Positions 5,808-5,838 of a DNA stretch of 5,838 nucleotides are shown here, piece by piece. The notes below the pieces were generated by a model. That model did not search any database, was not told the DNA's origin, and worked only from the letters and a program-made list of their open reading frames with translations. The stretch lies in the NCBI GenBank assembly GCA_007136165.1, contig SLHK01000104.1, forward strand, positions 1 through 5,838, given 5' to 3'. How positions within the stretch are numbered: position 1 is the stretch's first letter; every line of letters begins with the position of its first letter. Source of the DNA: Syntrophomonadaceae bacterium. GTDB lineage: Bacteria > Bacillota > Dethiobacteria > PWVN01. The translations under genes and the position numbers were made by a program.

Positions 5808-5838
5808 GAACTGCGTGAAACCTCGGGAAACTGCACCG

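Noticed and set aside
5815..5838. Possible start of a next gene at GTG 5815 (reads VKPRETAP to the window edge)
   Set aside because: Only eight codons are visible, with no good ribosome site before it; cannot be supported from this window.

Overview
The window carries a conserved chromosomal gene cluster of spore-forming Firmicutes. In order on the + strand: the 3' part of yqfD (sporulation), phoH (P-loop ATPase), pgpH/yqfF (membrane HD phosphohydrolase for c-di-AMP), ybeY (rRNA endoribonuclease), dgkA (undecaprenol/diacylglycerol kinase family) and a membrane-anchored DUF881 protein. The order yqfD-phoH-pgpH-ybeY-dgkA is the one known from Bacillus and Clostridia. The G+C-rich coding sequence, strong AGGAGG ribosome sites, a TTG start and the YqfD protein suggest a moderately high-GC spore-forming Clostridia lineage (Moorella- or Desulfotomaculum-like). 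That assignment is inference from style and gene order, not from a database match.

Layout: 2-730 is the C-terminal part of yqfD, cut by the window edge. phoH (727-1695) overlaps its stop by 4 bp. A 53-bp gap follows, holding a good extended -10 promoter candidate and a strong RBS, and then pgpH (1749-3854). ybeY (3844-4329) overlaps pgpH by 11 bp, and dgkA (4310-4672) overlaps ybeY by 20 bp, so these three look translationally coupled. An AT-rich gap of 85 bp (about 29% G+C) separates dgkA from the DUF881 gene (4758-5807) and holds a possible weak terminator, a perfect -10 hexamer and an RBS. The last 31 bases hold nothing I can assign. Every gene is on the + strand. I see no tRNA, rRNA, CRISPR array, insertion sequence or other mobile element.

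How the genes fit together: YqfD belongs to a sporulation-specific family. PhoH and YbeY are a widespread pair linked to RNA/ribosome maturation, PgpH degrades c-di-AMP at the membrane, and DgkA recycles lipid (undecaprenol or diacylglycerol) by phosphorylation. The mix of a sporulation gene with growth-phase genes makes the two candidate internal promoters (near 453-482 and 1673-1701) biologically sensible.

I do not see an undescribed multi-gene system. The less ordinary points are the DUF881 protein, which has about 150 extra residues between its membrane anchor and its coiled coil and sits where cdd/era would follow in Bacillus, and two active-site-position substitutions in DgkA (Glu to Gln, Asp to Asn).
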